Source of the DNA: Arbacia lixula
Lineage: Eukaryota; Echinodermata; Echinoidea; Arbacioida; Arbaciidae
Length of the DNA: 64,000 nt
Direction of reading: 5' to 3'
Assembly: GCA_963669155.1 (NCBI GenBank)
Contig: OZ022585.1
Location: forward strand, 4,995,024 to 5,059,023
Part shown: positions 24,130 to 36,412 of the stretch, in pieces
Position numbering within the stretch: position 1 is the first letter of the stretch
Layout of the letters: each line of letters starts with the position of its first letter
Notes under the pieces: generated by a model
What the model was told of the DNA's origin: nothing
What the model saw: only the letters and a program-made list of their open reading frames with translations
Database searches by the model: none
Made by a program: the position numbers and the translations under genes

Positions 24130-25450
24130 AAAGCACATAGCCTGTGGAAAGCCAAGGCTACCACATTACGCGTGCGCGCATGCATGCTACATCGAGCACG
24201 CGTAAGTTGAGAATACGTGTGTTCAATAACCAAGCACAAGGTTCTATTTGAACATACTAGTTAAGTTAAAGAGTATTCCATTTAAGTTAATGTGTGCTGC
24301 ACTTAAATGGATGGAACGCACTCTGAATTTGTTACTTATATGATACTCGGACAAACCTCGGACAAGCTTTGTGGTTACCATTAAAAACGTATTGTGTGAA
24401 CGGAAATAATAGAATTTGCATACATAACGAAATTGGTCGTATCGTAAACGAAATAATGTTGCTAGTACATGTATGGCTAGTGGCCCATTCTCACCGCGGG
24501 GCCCTTAATCGACGCACTAGCAAAAATGCGTATCAGAACAAAATGGTAAGCGTATCACGCGTGAGACTACAGAATCACCGTCGGCACAACAGTTTCTGTC
24601 GTGCTACGCAATTACGAGTCAAAAAACGCAAGTTTCATCTAATTATCGTCTTTTGAAATTTTAAGCTACAAAAATCACATTATTCCGTAAAGGTCAAAAT
24701 TATTTGCCGACCAGAAAGTCTGTTTTCTCCAAAATTCCTGCCGCGAACCCGCTCCGCGATCACTTCGGTAGCCGAACGGAGAAGTCAGTGTGATCGTGAT
24801 GCGCATGCCTTCGGCACTACATCATGCACGTTCCGAGAAAATGCGATCGAAATGAAGACTCTCGTATTGTGGCAATCTCTTTTTTCGGACCTCGTTCCAT
24901 TAAACATCTATATGGTAGTCTTAAAGAAAATAGAATTCTTCTATCAATATTCCACTTCAAACGTAAATCACATGAACAAGCAAATTACAAATTTCTTTTT
25001 TTTTTCTTTTTTATTCAAATCACCAAGTCACCATGAAATCGAACACATAATCGATCAGGAAAAGCCCATTGACAATACACGTAAACGGTGCGGCGTTTAA
25101 GGGCCACAACTTTATCGTCGACAAATATTGACAGGCTAACAGTTTTGCGCTGAAAATACATTTATTCGTTAGTGCTTACTCAAAATGTCTCTGTAATATG
25201 ATTTTGAAAATATAAAGCATGAAATTAAGTGTGATTTAGTGTAAGAGTTTATCGAAATACGCATTTGTTTTCGTTTCAAATCGAAAGTGCGGCGAATATG
25301 GGCCCCCCATAATATACGTATATTGAAATAGAGCCCTGAGATTGGTTATTTGAGCACACGTATTCCACCATTTAGTTCGCGTGTGCTCGATGTAGTGTAC
25401 GTTTGCACACACGTAATGCGACAGCGTTGGCCAACCATACAACACAGCCG
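24130..25450. mobile_element. Candidate DNA element with diverged terminal inverted repeats
   Basis: The segment about 24130-24261 matches, inverted, the segment about 25318-25450. Shared stretches include CTACATCGAGCAC, GAATACGTGTG, CAATAACCAA and GGTTCTATTT. The intervening ~1.05 kb has no transposase-like ORF, so this would be a non-autonomous or decayed element. Identity between arms is only moderate. Confidence 0.45.
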
Positions 25451-25767
25451 CCCCTGCGTTGTACCTACTTACTCTATGCAGAGACAGCAATTCGTGTGTA
25501 CGATCGAGTAATTGTATTATTTACAAAAGAATCCCATACAACGGTAGGGTCACACGCGTTTATAGCGTATATCGAGCATAAAATAGGCCACCTAGATTGA
25601 TAAATTGAATTGCTGATACGGGTCGAGGGCTAGGCGTGATAGACATATTCATACGATCATGATCTCGAATCACGTGGAAGAGAGGGACTTAATGGACAAA
25701 TGTCCTTTTAATAAAAAAAAGAAACAGACTCTAAAATGAGATTTGAAGCAAGGCTGTAATTATGTAT

Positions 25768-25773
25768 TTTATT
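25768..25773 (-). promoter_or_regulatory. Candidate polyadenylation signal for the EF-hand gene
   Basis: TTTATT on the + strand (AATAAA on the - strand) lies about 1 kb downstream of the EF-hand stop codon. Support is positional only. Confidence 0.25.
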
Positions 25774-26769
25774 ATTTACACACGAGATATTTACAAAGAA
25801 TCTATCTGCTCACAAATACAAACAGGTCACATCATATGTATACATAATCATTGTACGAATGCATGCGTTGACACCTTTGCATTCGTAATGAAATGATATT
25901 TTTCGAGTTGGACGTGTTGGGAAAATGTTTTCAGCTCATATGAAGGATTTGACACGGCTATATACTACGTTGAAGTTCTGTCAAATGATTCGAAAGGATT
26001 GGGAGTCGAGATATTTCCCCAGTTAAAGATAAACGTGGTGTGTGTGTGTGTATTTGTTTGTAGGGAGGGGTGGGGTTATTTGTAGGGAGGGTGGGGGCAA
26101 TTTCATATATATGAGCATACATTCATGTGCAATCATTACCGATGAAACATAACACTAAACAATACCAGGGAAATCATGATAAATACGAAATTATGACCCT
26201 GGAGATCTCACGATCTTATTCATTTCTCTCTCCCCCTCTCTCTTCCCTGCCCCGCCTCCCTCTCTCTCTCTTCATTCATGTTACTCTCTATTATTCCTCC
26301 CCCTTTCTCTCTGACACACACATAAATACACACGAACATATTAAAACAAACACTTATTTTCTCTCCCTCAAAGATCCCTTCAGACCTAAAACATTAGTAA
26401 CACATCGTTCGAGGTGGACAATACCCGGTTCGTTGAAGATGGAGTAGTTTTTTTTCACATGACAAACAGTATAATGGTATTCTTGGTATACGCTTTGCAC
26501 AATGTAAGCTGGCGTGGCAATGTTTCGTCTGTATTTTTACTCTCTTTCTCTCTCTTAAGGCTGGTCATAAAGTTCAAAGAGAATTGCATTCCCAAAGAAA
26601 TGAACCTCCCTTCCCGACATGTCCGAGCAGAACTACGAGCTTAAACCATTAGAGACCGCGAGTCGTCAACATGGATGCGTTCATCCACTTTATGCGCGCC
26701 ATCTCATGAAACGGTGTCCGCCGCCAAAGGAGTCCAAATTATTCACACGCTACATCACGCGCTGGAGAC

Positions 26770-26825
26770 CTAGTTTTTGACTGCGGCTTGGTCATCTGCT
26801 GACAGCAAGATCATCTCAACGAATT
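26770..26825 (-). CDS. EF-hand gene, last coding exon
   Basis: 56 bp. Acceptor ccttccag. It completes EF-hand 4 (EFVEMILL) and a short tail, with stop TAG at 26772-26770 on the - strand. Confidence 0.9.
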
Positions 26826-29800
26826 CTGGAAGGACACCAACAAATAAACAAACCAAATAAATGAAATGTGAATTAAAAATGATCATGAAACGACTTTTTC
26901 GCCCCTCATCAATAACATAATACACCGACTTGCTAGCGACAACGGTACCCTGTGTTAACAGCATAAGGGGTATGATATTATCAAACAACATATCAATCTA
27001 CTGTATTATCATCATATAGCAATGATGTTGCCAATTGAAGGACTATGCGTGACATACAGTTTTATGAAATATCATTGTGACCGTGGTCTCCAATGCCCAC
27101 CTCTCTATTACCATGATTATGTCCAACGTTATTTCCATATCCACATTCCTACTTGTTTGGCTCTCCCCAACCCCAACCTCCTTTCACATTGCTTCTCTCA
27201 ACTCCTTTCGTTTACCCCCCCCCCTCTGTCTCTGTCTGTCTGCCTGTCTGTCTGTCCGTCTGTCTGTCTGCCTCTGCCTCTGTCTCTCTGCCTCCCTCTG
27301 TCTTTGGCATGTCTGTATCTGCCTGTATCTATCTATCTCTGTCTCATACACACACACTCTCTCTCTAGACACACACCCCTCTCCGTACCTATCGTTGTCG
27401 CTCCATTTATCATGTTCATATGTCTTTCTAACACCCTCATCCCCCCTTCTCCTTCTCTCTCACTCTTTAAACATTCCCATCCCCGTCTGTATTCTACGCT
27501 ATCCGTTCTTAGCGAACCTTGGTAGTTGATCCTCCCGTCTTCGTCGATGTCGGCTTGTTTGATCATCTCCTCCACCTCGTCGTCCGAGAGCTGTTCGCCC
27601 ATCTGCGTCATGGCGAACTTAAACTCGGCCGCGCTGCATGGAGAGATCAACGAAAAAAAAAGCAAAAACAATACATGATTTATAATAAATAAATATCAAA
27701 TGTATTCATATACAATTATCGTACTGCCATCTCCTATCTTACATCTCGCACTAAAAAAGCCCCGTACGATCTTTCATGAAATTTCTGATCGATTATTTCA
27801 TGTTCATTAATAATCGTTATCGATTATATACATGTAGTTACATGTATCGTTTCCTTGCCTGCCTGACTCTCTCTCTGTCCTTTTCTCCTCCTTCACCACT
27901 CGTCCAAATTCCTCATTTTCCCTCCTTCTCTCTCCCTCTCTACTCTCTCCCCTCAACTATTTCCTCCCCCTCCCGATTACACGACTGCACATTATGCGAT
28001 ATGTACTTCTCTATCTTTACAATCAGATCGAAACGGTTGTCATGGTTACCTGATATAGCCGTTTCTGTCTTTGTCGAACACTTGGAATGCCGTCCTGAGG
28101 TCCTCTTCTTCTTGTTCCCTGGTATTGAACTGAAAGTCTGCTACGATTTGCATAAACTCCTCAAAGTCAATCACTCCATTTCCTGCAGACAGATGAGGAG
28201 AAAGAAAAAGAAGACAACAAAGTAGAAGAAGAAGACAAAGAAGAAAAATAAGGAGAGGAGGAAGAAAGAGAAGAAGATGGAGAAACATATAAAGAAAGAT
28301 AAGATAAGGTTAAAGAATTCGAAGAAAAGGAACACAAGGATGAATAAAACGGACGAAAATTAAAACAACCAGGAAAATGAAACAGACCGATAATGATAAG
28401 TTTATTAGAATAAGAGGAGGGATAGAGGGAAGGCGCACAAAAACAGGGAGAAGAAGAAGGAGAATAAGAAAGGGATAAAGAAAACACACGAAGATACAGG
28501 AAGAGGAATTGAAGAAAATGGAAAAATGAGAATGAGAGAATGAGAGGAAGAAAGTGAGAAGACGGACGACGGATGGAGAAAGAAGGAAAAGACAAGGGTT
28601 ATAGTAGGGGGATAATGGTGGAAGATAGAGAGGTGGAGGAGAAGAATGTAAAGAACGAGGACGTTAATGCGTGAGAAAGAAATAGCACGAAGGATGGAGA
28701 AGAAAGAAAATAAGCGGAAGAAGAAGATGGTAGGAGTCAAAAACAAAAGAGGAACGTGAAAAGAAAACATTTTACATGTTTTATTAACAAGAATGTCTGC
28801 TAGTAAAGGTAAATGCAAATACAAGTACATGTATATAGTAATCGTTCCAATCAATTGCAGATATTGTAATTTGTCTTTATCGTTACTTTTCAGTATATCT
28901 CCTTACGTATATTGTAAAATGTTTTGATTTCTTAATAAAACTCAAAAATATATATACGAAAGAGAAAAGAAAAAAACTTACCAACAACATGAGAATCGTC
29001 ATAAAAGAGAGATTCACGTTTTCGCTTACAAAATATATAATAAAACATACAATTTTTCTTACTCAAACAGTTCCATACCATTTTTGTCAAATTCATCGAC
29101 GGTGTCGGCTAGTTGTTTCATGGTCGGGTTCTGACCAAGCCATCTGAGGACGTCAATTAACTCGTCAACCGATATCACTCCGTCATCATTGACATCGAAG
29201 TGTTTGAACGCCCCTGGAAATAACAAAAGAAAGATTGTGATGAACTGTACATGTCATTATTACACGCCCAAAACAAATATTATATAAATTTAGCCATGAT
29301 AACGAAAAGTTGATATATCATTATGGCAGAACGTAATGTGACACCGCAAAGGAGATTTCATTGATCAAAATTGAGATTCCACATGCTTGAAGGTGTGTAA
29401 ATTAACATGACTATAAAAGGCAATTAAAGGTGCAGGAGAAAATTAAAAAAAAAACAAATAAAACTAAGCAACGAGCATGACGAGCCGTCATATTTATTGG
29501 ATAGATGAAACCCTATCATTGGAGCTTCATAAGCCACAAACTTGATAACACCGTTTTGGGTTTGCGATTATGATTCTGCAAATTAAAGAAATCACGCTCT
29601 CCTTGGGCCTCTGTTGCATCGTTTTTCACTGGTGATAGAAGGAAGTCACATTGAACAGCGTGTTATCTGGAATACAAAGGGCTATCTTAACGCTTGGCTT
29701 GGTCGTACTGAGAAAGGGTCATGACTTATAAAATGGATGACATTCCTAATTCATTTATAACATAGGTGTGATAAGAAACCTTGAAAGTGTGTGTTGAAGT

Positions 29801-32800
29801 ACGTGTCCGAGAGCAAAAAATAGAATCGACACGGTAGCTATTATAGCTTGCTCTCTATTTTGGCGACAATGCAATCAACAGCTATGGGGCGTGTTTCATC
29901 ATGTTCATCTGTTCATAGCGCAAATCTACGATATCGAAGAGAAGGTTGTCTATCATTTTATCAATCATAGGTGTTGATCACTTCAAAGCAGCAGAAGACT
30001 GTAATTTGTCGACACTGCTTGATAAACAACCTCAACTTTTTGCGTAACACACGGAAATTTATTCACAATTAATAAGACAAATTCCATAGAGCGCAATTTG
30101 TTTCTGGCTCACAGTAGGTTTACCACGCTGGTAACCCTCCCCTTTTTGGTTTTCCCTCTCCCCCTTGTTATCTTTGAGGATTCCGCTCTTTTAGGTGGCC
30201 AGTCATGATTGACAGAACACCTCTTAATTTCGTTAGAATTGTCTTTCTTTATGATTAATTTATTTTTATTCTATGCCCCCCCCCCCACTTTTTCGTGTCA
30301 TGTACAGCATATCTGAACAATGCATGTGCCATGTTTTATCAAATGTTTATGTGAAAAAGTCACTGCACAATTTTCAAGGTCATGGCATAAGCTTGACGAC
30401 TTCAATGAGCCATTTAATGAAAATATATTACTGCATATATCTCTAGAACTGATCATCTCTAGCTAAAGAAATTCAACATGAATAAAGTTAATGACACGAC
30501 AGTTAATTTCAATGAAAAAAAATGCACGAGTAATAATATGTTAGTGCATTAACGCACACGCAATATTCAAAAATGTCCCAAATCAACTAGAAATTGTTCT
30601 GCATTATGTTTTAGGCCATTTCAAGCATTTTTTCAAAAGTTTCCGCGCGTGCTTAACGCAAACGCAATTCCGTTTTTTCACTGGGTCACTATTTTTGACA
30701 ATACATACAATTAGATCCTGACATTTTGAGCCATGTTCATGCAATACACCAGTTCGTAGTTAGCTCTGGAGCAAGTTTGGTCACTATGACCTTTCCCTTT
30801 TTCATTAGGATAAGCAGTTGATTAATATATCATTTCAAAAGGAGATGTTACGTAATGTGCTTACCCGACATAGCAATTTGCGATATTCAACCTCTAATAA
30901 AGGAACCATCTCAAAACAGGTGACAAGAATAGTAGGCTACGGTCTGTGAACAATTGGGAAAGCTTCTATTACATTGTTTATTGTGAACTAATTGTTGTCG
31001 TTTGGCCTGTTGTCAAATACCCCATGATTGAACACCTTGGTGTTCTTTTATAAATTGGATAACAAGCATATTCTAAAATAACTTATTAATGATGATGCTT
31101 ATCTCAGTGATTTAAAAACCAACAAGCTGGTTTGGTCACTATGACCTTCATCTGCTCATGCGCAAAATAATTGTAATTACGAACTGGCTTATAGCAAGGT
31201 CGTACGGATGCGTCAAAGTTGAAATTCAACGTGTTCGTCTATGCATTTTTTTTTTTGGGGGGGGGGGCAAATATTGTAAAAAAAAAACATCTTCAGTCGG
31301 CCATAGCTTATCAAAATGGCTCTTGACCATCAATTGTTTTTGATATTCTGAAAGAGTATGAAATGAAGATGCGATTTCATGTCTCATTTTGTCCTTAAGT
31401 ACATTGTGACATAATCATATTGCCTTATGAATCGAAAAAGTGAATTTACATGTATGACGTCATGAACTTTTTACCCGTTTGAGCGTATCTCAGTTATCCT
31501 GTATCAATATTTTCCCAAATTTCAATATGTTGTAGCTGAGACATTGTTTCATCGTAAAAGTTGCCTTCATTTTTCAATTTGATTACGTTATCATGTTGTA
31601 AATTTAGATAATATGCATTAATGTAAACATCTGAGGTATGTACGTGTTATGTCAATGGAAGAGACATTTATTTCCGATCATGAAATGACATGACGGTCTT
31701 CCACGAGCTGTATCTCGCCCATGTGTGGATTTGCTGTAGCGGAGTCTACTAACTTTCATAGGTGTGGTCTCCGTTTTTTAATCAGATGTCGCGATCATAG
31801 CGAAATTTCAGCTTGAATATGGATTTCTAAAACATTCTAGCCCCTGCTGTGCATTACGTCACTGTACGTGTTAAGTGAATGGGAAGATTTGTGGATATAT
31901 TGGTTAAGACGCTGTTTTTTCAGAACAGACTCCGGTTCGATTCCTGGCGTGGGTAAAGTCATTCCTTCAATCCCTGTGCAAAAAAATGTGAATTTTTGCC
32001 AACTTCTTTAGTTCTATCCCTCTATTTCATCCTTCTCTTTGAGAATTTCTTTCCATTTTTTTTCTCTCGCCCCATTATCTAAAATGCCTTTTAATTACAT
32101 TTTGTTAGCACATCCGCGTGACCATTCAGGCAAATATTTTCAATGTTATATATGGGATTTCGTGAGCATTGCCTCTAATTTCCTATGAATAGATGGTGTC
32201 ACAATTAAAGGTCCATGGTGTCACCGTGCATTTATCATCCCGTATCTGTGCATGAATTTGTCAATACAGACAGCCTTATTCTTGTCCAAAAGTATGTATC
32301 GTTCTATATTCCTCCTCCCTCCGTCTCTATGTCTCTGTGTCTGTCTGCATGTCTGTCTGTATGTCTGTCTGTCCCCCGCTCTTTTATTGTTCTCAAGTGT
32401 ATCCAACCCCTCTTTATCTTAATCGACGCACCGCAGCCGCGAGGGATGACGTCTATTAGTCAAAGCCATTTTAGCGACATTTAAAATGTCTTCACTTCTT
32501 AGCAACCACATAAAACCTTTACTAGCCGCAAATGGCATACATTTCCATTAATGTGTCGTTTCGTTCGCTAGGAGAGCACAGTCACCTCGAGGAGATCGAT
32601 GGGGTGATGGGTACGGGGAGGAGAAGGGGATGGAGGTAGCTCGAATCTTGCGCAGACATCCATCAGAGTAGAGAGCATTGAGTACAAAGTCTGACGATAA
32701 TTGGATCAATACGTGGCTAGGAGCTCTCGCAAGAATACACAGAGCAAGCCTAGAAGGATGGCGATGGCCTTGTAAAGTGTTTCAGACCTTGCACAGAAAA

Positions 32801-33831
32801 GGGGTCTCCCCGCGCATTCTCAGGCAGAAATCAACACCTACTTAATTCTTTAAGCTCCATGTGTGTCTTTTCCTTACGAGTAATGCACACAAATCTAAAA
32901 GAGCCGCCTTTTATCTGGCACAGGAGTGGTTGAAGACACGTAACAGCTTTGAACACGGAATCAGCCATTTCACATATAGTATACGCTCCAGTGATGTGTC
33001 TTTGCACAAACCACTGCAAACATGCACGAATAAAGCATCACTCTTTGTGTCACAGAATCGTAAATAACTGGATGAAACACCATAAATCAGTTTTTTTAAC
33101 CAAATTGAATAACAATAGGCTGTGAAATGTTTTTAGATTATAAGTGGGGAATTATGGTTTTAAGGGATAAAACGCTGTAATAAATGGAATATGATTTAGA
33201 AAGATGAACAAATACTAAATTTGACAATGGTATGCGGAAAAATTAAGCATTGTGATAAGAAACTGATTTGTATTTCAAAAAACGTAATTCAAAGCCCAGA
33301 ATCCCGATCGGTAACCTGAATCGAAAATAGGTACCATTTTTTTTTTTACTATTCTTTACTACATAAATAATTTTTTAAAAAAGACAATAAATTTGATTTT
33401 ACAGGACAAGCTTTACAGGGCTAGTGATAAAAGATATATAAAAAAAAGGCACAAACAACTTTTCGTGTCTGATTTTGACACTTTTCCAAATCTGTTTCGA
33501 CTTGTATTCACTTCAAATAGTTGTCAGGCTTTGTGTGTACTCAAAAGTATTTTTTGTGGTATAACAACGGATGACCGGGGAACTGCATATATCATTTACC
33601 CCTATTATTCATGTTAGTCATTATAGCGCAATATACCCATTTGCTTTTGTGTATCCAATAACATTTTTAAAAATATGACTTGCCATGAATTTGTAAGCAA
33701 TATGAAATGACCATAATGCTTTTTTTCTTCTTGAAAAACAGATCCGCTTGTAAACTATCCGAGAAAAGAAGTCAGAATCAGATGAGGTAACAATACTCAC
33801 CTTTTAGCTCTTCCTCCGTCAGCTTGCAAGC
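26770..33831 (-). CDS. Four-EF-hand calcium sensor, calmodulin/troponin-C-like (first codon not included)
   Basis: CDS complement(join(26770..26825,27518..27633,28050..28182,29079..29213,33801..33831)), 156 residues plus TAG, missing only its start exon. It should bind Ca2+ and relay it to target proteins in the cytosol. Counting from the first residue of the 33831 exon, the EF loops are 17-28 ([12 protein letters not shown]), 53-64 ([12 protein letters not shown]), 92-103 ([12 protein letters not shown]) and 128-139 ([12 protein letters not shown]). All four keep acidic positions 1 and 12 and Gly at position 6, so all look functional. The N-terminus [13 protein letters not shown] matches the calmodulin LTEEQ...F start. 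The central linker is about two residues longer than in calmodulin and one shorter than in troponin C. The C-terminal half is calmodulin-like, but the protein is too diverged to be calmodulin itself. Confidence 0.92.
27518..27633 (-). CDS. EF-hand gene, exon with end of EF-hand 3 and EF-hand 4
   Basis: 116 bp. Acceptor ccatgcag; the donor gttcgc is weaker than the others in the gene. It encodes [16 protein letters not shown] and the loop [11 protein letters not shown]. Confidence 0.92.
28050..28182 (-). CDS. EF-hand gene, exon with EF-hand 2 and start of EF-hand 3
   Basis: 133 bp. Acceptor gtctgcag, donor gtaacc. It encodes [10 protein letters not shown], the acidic linker [12 protein letters not shown] and DKDRNGYI. 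Confidence 0.93.
28183..29078. other. EF-hand gene intron, A/G-rich on + strand
   Basis: The first ~570 bp (28190-28760) is unusually purine-rich (GAAGAAGA...GGAGAAG), that is, a long polypyrimidine tract upstream of the 28182 acceptor in the gene's sense. ORFs read across it are low-complexity Ser/Phe/Leu strings. Confidence 0.6.
29079..29213 (-). CDS. EF-hand gene, exon with EF-hand 1
   Basis: 135 bp. Acceptor atttccag, donor gtatgg. It encodes EF loop 1, the LRWLGQNPT helix and the start of EF loop 2, split in the Gly of DKNGNG. Confidence 0.92.
29214..33800. other. Large intron of the EF-hand gene
   Basis: About 4.6 kb, AT-rich, without recognisable exons. It contains a SINE-like tRNA head near 31889-31955 and short C and G runs near 30277 and 31254. 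Confidence 0.5.
31889..31955 (+). repeat. tRNA-derived SINE-like head
   Basis: An A-box-like TGGTTAAGACG (31901-31911) and a B box GGTTCGATTCC (31934-31944) are spaced about as in a tRNA gene, but the acceptor stem does not pair well, so a functional tRNA is unlikely. Confidence 0.45.
33801..33831 (-). CDS. EF-hand gene, exon encoding [10 protein letters not shown]
   Basis: 31 bp with acceptor tgccacag and donor gtgagt on the - strand. It enters in phase 0, as the second exon of calmodulin-family genes usually does, and leaves in phase 1. Confidence 0.85.
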
Positions 33832-35044
33832 CTGTGGCAGGAAACAGAAAAACGATGAATATTACTACAGGGAGCGCTCTGCAAGACTCGTTTCTTTATT
33901 AATGAATTAGTATTGTGTGTTAATGGGGTGGTGGATGAGAGAGTTTAAAGGGATAGTTCACTCTGAATATAAATAAAATAAAAGCAATAAAAACAGAAAC
34001 ATGACAGAAACATGTAAGTAGAATTTGTAGATTTTTTTTGTAGAATTTTATTGACTCTAAAGACCCCCTCTCGGGGTATGAGAGTACAAACAAACATAAA
34101 TAACAATGTAATGTATAACAGACTTGCGAATACAATTCATGAAAATGCTACATAGTTAATTTCACAGAACAACAATAAATAATCATATAATGTACGAAAT
34201 TACATGCATGACGAATGTAACTAAACATGAATACAATTGACTAGTGAGAATATATAAAATAGATGGTAACATTTATAATACACATTATTTACAAGTTGAC
34301 TAAAACCGGATGTTTCACTATCCTACCACTACGTGTATATGTAGGTCCAATTCTAATTGTACTATTTAAGACACTTGGATGATCTTTTTTTTTCTGTAAG
34401 TGAAGATTTGACGAAAATCAGTCAAAGGATAAAAAATAAGTTATGATCTTTTAAAGTGTTGATTTTGTGACGTCACGGACGAGGTGAAGGGAGGAGGCAA
34501 CCCGCCCCTCTACTTTGCCCCTCCTCTTTCTTTTAGCTACGCATATATTGAGAGTAATGTATGCAATGATGAAGTAACTATTTAGGTGCCGTGGGTCCTT
34601 TTTCGTTTTTTACAAGTTATGCATATAAATCCTATACAACCGCCTTTTATTAATAACAGAAAGGGTTAAGCAAAACCGGGTCATCGGGTATGGTAAATAT
34701 GAGCAGATCGTACTTTAATCACGTTCTCTCTCTCTCTCTCTCTAAAAAAAAAATGTGGAATTCATCGGAAAATAAACTGTACTGCCGCACTTTGTGTCCA
34801 AGTGTAAGTGCCTTGGACTGCAGACTACGTCAGTCCTTTCCGTGGTTGACAAAACTGTCCGAGAACTCTGTATCTTAATCAAGCAGCATGCAGAGACGAC
34901 ACTCTTCCTGCGACCTTAATCAGAGATTCAACACTCATTTTCCATTCGGCGCCGTTCATTTCCTCCTTTGATGCTTTTATTCTTTGTGCAACTTGATGAG
35001 GGGGATGGAGGATGGAGGATGGAGGAGGCGAATCAAGGTAGAGA

Positions 35045-35080
35045 AAGAGAGAAAGAGAGAGAGAGAGAGTGTGTGTGTGT

Positions 35081-35111
<31 letters not shown>

Positions 35112-35160
35112 CGAGAGAGAGAGGGAAAGAGAGAGAAAGAGAGAGGGAGAGAGAGAAAGC
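35045..35160. repeat. GA-rich microsatellite with GT interruption
   Basis: Mainly GAGA with AAAG and GTGTGT patches, about 45 bp before the Tc1-like element. Confidence 0.9.
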
Positions 35161-35204
35161 TTTGAAAGAAAAGAGATATATAAAAAGATATATAAAAAGA
35201 TATA

Positions 35205-35848
35205 CAGTTGAGACCAAAAGTTTACATACACCCATGGAATTCAGTGAAATTTGTTAGCTTGCCAAACATCTTAAAATTGACTATATCTTCAGAAATGTAA
35301 ATACTACCATGACGAATTTGGTATCAAATGAAAGAGCGTATTCAGCTTTTTAACATGATTGTGATATTGTTGGGACGTAGTTATATTTTAGGTGGAATTT
35401 TCTTTGAAGAAAAAAAAGTAATATTCATGCCAAATGTATTCTATTGCTTGTTATATTTTGAAACATCGTTTCATAGAAATATATAAATGTCAAATTTATG
35501 ATTTATATTACATTTTCTACCATGATATGTCACCACTGAACAAATAAATGTAATCTGAAATGTATGAGTTGAGAAGTAACTAGCACAAATATGTAATTTG
35601 TTGTCGATTTTTTATTTTTAATTTGTCTGAAATATGAAGACTTTGTGGGGTAAAATGACATCTAAATACTTTTCAGCTCCTGATGACAAAGTAATGCTAT
35701 GAAGGAGCATGACATACTCATTTGTTTCATATCAAATTTGTCATGATAGCCCAGATATTTTATAAGATACAGTAAATTTTATGATGTTTGACAAGTGTCA
35801 ATTTTTCTTTGAATTTCCTGGGTGTATGTAAGCTTCTGGCCTCAACTG
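35205..35848. mobile_element. Tc1/mariner-like non-autonomous element
   Basis: The left end CAGTTGAGACCAAAAGTTTA and the right end TAAGCTTCTGGCCTCAACTG are imperfect inverted repeats of the well-known Tc1-type terminus (CAGTTGA...AGTTTACATACAC), flanked by TA on both sides (35203-35204 and 35849-35850), the expected target duplication. The 644-bp interior is AT-rich with no transposase ORF. Confidence 0.85.
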
Positions 35849-36033
35849 TATAATATTATCATAGAAAGCTGTACAAACATGCCTCGTGCGATCTACGCCT
35901 AAGTGAGCGATGGCGTAGATGAGCGATACATTATACATTATACAGTATTATATGCCTTGTTAATCTCATTTATCGCTCATATTGGAAGACATATGTAGGA
36001 GGTTAATATAAACATATGTATATAGACACCATG

Positions 36034-36057
36034 ATAGAGAGAGAGAGGGATGGAGAT

Positions 36058-36101
<44 letters not shown>

Positions 36102-36224
36102 GGGAGCGAGCATACATTATATTTCTACCTCTTATATAAACAGACACGGGCAAACAGGTGAACAAATCGCTACAGAGAGAGGGAAAAAAAAACGATAGGG
36201 AAAGAGAGAGGGTGGAGGGAGGGG

Positions 36225-36262
<38 letters not shown>
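36034..36262. repeat. Two GA microsatellites
   Basis: Arrays at about 36061-36098 and 36229-36259 are separated by about 130 bp of ordinary sequence. Confidence 0.9.
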
Positions 36263-36376
36263 AAGGAGGGCACGCTTGAAAAGAAATCCAGTTGTTAATG
36301 TGAAGATTCTTAATGTTTCCATGCTTTAAATGTGTAATATCCTATCCTCATTTCGCGCAAGGATGACCTTACGTAC

Positions 36377-36412
36377 CATTTGTGAGTACTCCGCCAACCC
36401 ACGCATTGCCAT
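36377..36412 (-). CDS. Candidate first coding exon of the EF-hand gene
   Basis: On the - strand, ATG GCA ATG CGT ... CAA ATG is followed by donor gtacgt (MAMRGLAEYSQM, phase 0), compatible with the exon at 33831. Two rival starts are equally in phase: an ATG directly followed by gtaagt at 42304-42302, and MDARIPTTKARSK before gtacat at 42071-42033. The ATG|gtaagt form copies the classic calmodulin first intron. They could be alternative promoters. Confidence 0.35.

Larger units (their letters stand above)
22657..26769. other. Spacer between the convergent SLC22 gene 2 and EF-hand gene
   Basis: No protein gene was recognised. It includes 3' flanks of both genes, two inverted-repeat elements and CT-rich stretches (about 22970-23100 and 26220-26330). 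Confidence 0.6.

Noticed and set aside
27022-27529. 150-167-aa Ser/Leu/Cys-rich ORFs on the + strand
   Set aside because: They lie over CTGT/CT-rich intron and antisense to an EF-hand exon.
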